Origin: Ignavibacteriales bacterium
GTDB taxonomy: Bacteria; Bacteroidota; Ignavibacteria; Ignavibacteriales; Ignavibacteriaceae
Assembly (NCBI GenBank): GCA_003538625.1
Contig: DPRR01000025.1
Span: forward strand, 42,409 to 106,408
DNA length: 64,000 nt
Direction: 5' to 3'
Below the pieces are notes generated by a model. The model was given only the letters and a program-made list of their open reading frames with translations. It was not told the DNA's origin and made no database searches. Position numbers and translations under genes: made by a program. Below are positions 61,224 through 64,000 of the stretch, one piece after another. The first letter of the stretch is position 1; each line of letters starts with the position of its first letter.

Positions 61224-62795
61224 TTGAAGTATTTAATTTTCATATTATTTTTTTCAATCAGGATTATTGCACAAATATCTCCCGGTGATCTTACCACTGC
61301 CCATTCGGATTTAGAGGGAATTAGTAATTGTACAAAGTGCCATGAAATTGGAGAAAAAGTACTTAACTCAAAATGCCTGGATTGTCATAAAGAGATTAAG
61401 AATCTGATCAATGCAAACAGGGGTTATCACTCAAGTTCCGATGTTAAGAATAAGCAATGTGCATCTTGCCATAACGAACATCATGGAAGAAATTTCAGAA
61501 TAATTAATTTTAAAGAAGATGGATTCGATCACAGCAAAACAGGATTTAAACTTACGGGTGCTCATGCAAAAAAGGATTGTAAAGATTGTCATCAGTCCAA
61601 ATTTATTTATGATAGTAAGTTTAAAAAGAAAAGTAAAACACACTTAGGGCTGGATCAAAAATGCGAAACATGCCACGAAGATTTTCATCAGGGAACACTT
61701 GGAAAAGATTGCGCCGGATGTCATTCGACTGAAAAATTTAATCCTGCAAATAGTTTTGATCATAACAAAGCGGCTTTTAAATTAACAGGTGCACATGAAA
61801 AAGTTGAATGTACAAAATGTCATCCAAGTGAAAAAAGGAATGGAAAAGAATTTGTAAAACTTAAAGGAATAAATTTTAGTAATTGTTCGTCCTGTCACGC
61901 AGATGTTCACAAAGGGGCTTTTGGTGCTGATTGTAAATCCTGCCATTCGGTCAATGGATTTAACATTATCAATCAGCAAAATTTTGATCACAATAAAACA
62001 AAATTTCCATTAGTCGGTAAGCATAAAAATGTAAAATGTAATGATTGTCATAAAGGTGCTTATAAGAATAAGCCGTTATTTGCTAAGTGTATAGATTGTC
62101 ATTCCGATTATCATAAAGGCGATTTTACAAAAAATAATGTAGCCAAAGATTGCAAAGTTTGTCATTCTGAACAGGGATTTTCACCGGCTGACTTTACGAT
62201 AGAAGAACATAATAAATCAAAATTTATTATTGATGGAAGCCATTTAGCTGTTGCCTGCAGACAATGCCATTATAAAGTTGAGCAGTGGAAATTTAGAGAT
62301 ATCGGAATTAAGTGTCAGGATTGTCATAAAAATGTTCACGGTAATGAGATAAGTGAGAAATTTTTGCCGGAAAATAAGTGCGGGTCGTGTCATCAAACAT
62401 CAAATTGGAGAACTATTACTTTTAATCATGATAGCACGGATTTTGTTTTATCAGGAAAACACAAATCGGTTAATTGCGGCAACTGTCATTACCGTGAAGT
62501 AAATAATAAAAAGGAATTTAAATTTTCCTCATTAAATTTGAACTGTGAACAGTGTCATAAAGATATTCATTTTGGTCAGTTTAGATTTGATAATGTTACA
62601 GACTGTTCTCGTTGCCACGGATTTAATAGTTGGAAAGCAGATAAATTTGATCACACAAAAGCGAAGTTTAAAAATGATGGTGCACATCAAAAACTGGAAT
62701 GTTCAAAGTGTCATAAATCAATAACGGAAAATGTAGCTCCCTTTGTATTATATAAAATAAAAGATTTTAAATGCATAGACTGTCATTCCAAATAA
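61224..62795 (+). CDS. multiheme c-type cytochrome, 20 CxxCH motifs
   Basis: A 523-residue secreted cytochrome with signal peptide (MKYLIFILFFSIRIIAQ, start TTG 61224). I count 20 CxxCH motifs, from CTKCH near residue 36 to CIDCH at the C-terminus, with recurring units such as FDHxKxxFxLxGxHxxVxCxxCH, where His-rich segments supply distal ligands. No outer-membrane anchor is visible, so it is soluble periplasmic or surface-attached by partners. The sequence fits the family annotated cytochrome c3-like/doubled CXXCH. It overlaps the next gene by 25 bases. Spacing of the motifs suggests a heme wire. Confidence 0.93.
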   Translation: MKYLIFILFFSIRIIAQISPGDLTTAHSDLEGISNCTKCHEIGEKVLNSKCLDCHKEIKNLINANRGYHSSSDVKNKQCASCHNEHHGRNFRIINFKEDGFDHSKTGFKLTGAHAKKDCKDCHQSKFIYDSKFKKKSKTHLGLDQKCETCHEDFHQGTLGKDCAGCHSTEKFNPANSFDHNKAAFKLTGAHEKVECTKCHPSEKRNGKEFVKLKGINFSNCSSCHADVHKGAFGADCKSCHSVNGFNIINQQNFDHNKTKFPLVGKHKNVKCNDCHKGAYKNKPLFAKCIDCHSDYHKGDFTKNNVAKDCKVCHSEQGFSPADFTIEEHNKSKFIIDGSHLAVACRQCHYKVEQWKFRDIGIKCQDCHKNVHGNEISEKFLPENKCGSCHQTSNWRTITFNHDSTDFVLSGKHKSVNCGNCHYREVNNKKEFKFSSLNLNCEQCHKDIHFGQFRFDNVTDCSRCHGFNSWKADKFDHTKAKFKNDGAHQKLECSKCHKSITENVAPFVLYKIKDFKCIDCHSK

Positions 62796-64000
62796 TATTT
62801 TTAATACTTAGCATTAGTCTTTTTGCGCAATCACCACATGGTGATAATTTTGACATAGATTGTTCAAACTGCCACGTTTCAGATAGCTGGAAAGTTGATC
62901 TTACAAAAGTTACTTTTGATCACTCCAAAACAAAATTTAGTTTAGTTGGTCAGCATCAAAGTGTGGATTGCAGATCATGTCACACTTCACTCGACTTTTC
63001 GAAAACACAAACAGATTGTATTTCCTGTCATAAAGATATTCATCAAGGTTCAGTCGGATTTGATTGTGCTAACTGTCATACTCCAACAACCTGGATTGTA
63101 AAAGATATTATTGGTTTACATCAAAATGGAAGATTTCCATTAGTTGGGGCACATAAATTTGCTGATTGCTCTCAATGTCATGCCGGTTACTCAGAATTAA
63201 GATTTGATGTGCTTAATGTTGATTGTTTTGCTTGTCATCAGAGTGATTACAATTCGACACAATCACCAAACCATATTGCTGCAAGTTTTTCAATTGATTG
63301 TCAGGAATGTCATAATGTTAGTGCAATATCGTGGAATACAACGAATGTAAATCATAGTTTCTTTCCTTTAACAGGCGGGCACGCTTTACCAAGTTGTTTC
63401 TCATGTCATCAACAAGATACTTTTTCAGGTTTATCACCTGAGTGTTATTCATGCCATCAACAAAATTATGAAGCAACTCAGAACCCGAATCATATTGCTG
63501 CAGGTTTGCCAACTACGTGTAACGTTTGCCACTCAATTAATGGATGGATTCCTGCTTCATTTAATCATGATATAACTCAGTTTCCTCTAACCGGAAGACA
63601 TATAAATGTGGATTGTGCCAATTGTCATACTTCAGGATATACGGGCACACCCACAGATTGTTATTCATGCCATCAACAAGATTATCAGAATGCAAATGAT
63701 CCTAATCATGTTGCATCCCAGTATCCAACAGATTGTACTTTATGCCATACTACCACTGGTTGGAATGATGCTAACTTCGATCATAATACATCCCAATTTC
63801 CGTTAACAGGTGCTCATATTCAAACGGCTTGTGCAAGTTGTCATACAAGTGGTTATACAGGTACTCCAACTGATTGTTATTCATGTCATCAACAAGATTA
63901 TCAATCAACCACGGATCCGAATCACGTTTTAGAAAATTATCCACACGATTGTTCGTTATGCCATAACACAACTAATTGGAATGATGCTAACTTCGATCAT
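62771..64000 (+). CDS. multiheme c-type cytochrome, partial (3' end outside window)
   Basis: An open frame from ATG 62771 to the end of the window, 410 codons without a stop. It begins with the signal sequence MHRLSFQIIFLILSISLFAQ. Sixteen CxxCH motifs are visible (first CSNCH near residue 35, last CSLCH near 396). The C-terminal half repeats a 72-residue, three-heme unit (CANCH/CASCH, CYSCHQQDY, CTLCH/CSLCH) with TSGYTGTPTDCYSCHQQ repeated. It shares FxLxGxH and CxxCH spacing with the upstream gene but is less Lys-rich, suggesting tandem duplication and divergence. The start lies inside the upstream gene (25-base overlap), indicating translational coupling. Confidence 0.9.
   Translation, partial: MHRLSFQIIFLILSISLFAQSPHGDNFDIDCSNCHVSDSWKVDLTKVTFDHSKTKFSLVGQHQSVDCRSCHTSLDFSKTQTDCISCHKDIHQGSVGFDCANCHTPTTWIVKDIIGLHQNGRFPLVGAHKFADCSQCHAGYSELRFDVLNVDCFACHQSDYNSTQSPNHIAASFSIDCQECHNVSAISWNTTNVNHSFFPLTGGHALPSCFSCHQQDTFSGLSPECYSCHQQNYEATQNPNHIAAGLPTTCNVCHSINGWIPASFNHDITQFPLTGRHINVDCANCHTSGYTGTPTDCYSCHQQDYQNANDPNHVASQYPTDCTLCHTTTGWNDANFDHNTSQFPLTGAHIQTACASCHTSGYTGTPTDCYSCHQQDYQSTTDPNHVLENYPHDCSLCHNTTNWNDANFDH

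Noticed and set aside
63318..63971. Open frames opposite or out of frame with the second cytochrome
   Set aside because: The true frame from 62771 carries 16 CxxCH motifs, whereas the others contain only repeated artefacts of the cytochrome repeat.

Overview
The window is AT-rich chromosomal DNA. Its gene content and signals point to Bacteroidota in the broad sense, most likely the class Ignavibacteria (the Ignavibacterium/Melioribacter side of the Bacteroidota-Chlorobi group). The evidence is a canonical type IX secretion (T9SS) sorting domain with the NYPNPFNPSTSIKYS signature, PorV-like and GWxTD proteins, an ATP synthase operon lacking beta and epsilon, a tmRNA tag reading GESNYALAA, at least one TTTG-N18-TAnnTTTG promoter, and large multiheme cytochromes. 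This assignment is inference from the sequence; no search was run.

Layout. 1-9.4 kb: housekeeping genes (accA 3' part, thioesterase, nadC, flippase, dut, dnaE, FabL-like enoyl reductase, trxA). 9.7-20.8 kb: a cell-surface block with a T9SS cargo protein, a TonB-dependent receptor, a 1196-residue T9SS-type protein, a PorV/PorQ-family barrel and a GWxTD protein, punctuated by clear hairpin terminators. 20.8-24.6 kb: envelope genes (LpxL-like acyltransferase, family 9 glycosyltransferase, Sua5/YrdC, M23 peptidase, bactofilin). 24.6-30 kb: atpZ/I-like genes and atpB-E-F-H-A-G. 30-33.7 kb: ffh-rpsP-khpA-rimM-trmD-rplS. 33.7-41.6 kb: a MqnA-like protein, a MntA/HepT toxin-antitoxin pair, a secreted hydrolase, an HNH nuclease, serA, a small secreted 11-residue-repeat protein resembling the 7(1) septoil-knot family, hutU and adenosine deaminase. 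41.7-51 kb: TPR lipoprotein, DUF3467, LptF/LptG pair, M20 dipeptidase, YgfZ and PduO-type adenosyltransferase.

51.0-53.6 kb is the clearest accessory segment. The ssrA gene is followed by a degenerate copy of its own 3' end. Next come a 186-bp integron attC-like palindrome and two small orphan genes, which together can be read as one integrase-less gene cassette; two small membrane proteins follow. 54-58.3 kb carries DUF2200, a GT39-type transferase, DUF2752, TM2, dapF and a small ABM-fold protein.

58.3-64 kb is the most interesting part. It is a co-directional cluster encoding a membrane protein whose histidines match a di-heme cytochrome b, a TPR protein, a membrane-anchored Fe-S/FAD oxidoreductase with an unusual domain order and altered Fe-S ligands, a 20-heme periplasmic cytochrome, and an overlapping second multiheme cytochrome (16 CxxCH motifs visible) that runs off the window. 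I infer an electron-transfer conduit linking a quinone or NAD(P)H pool to the periplasm or beyond. Dispersed palindromic repeats sit between many genes, and TTG/GTG starts are frequent.
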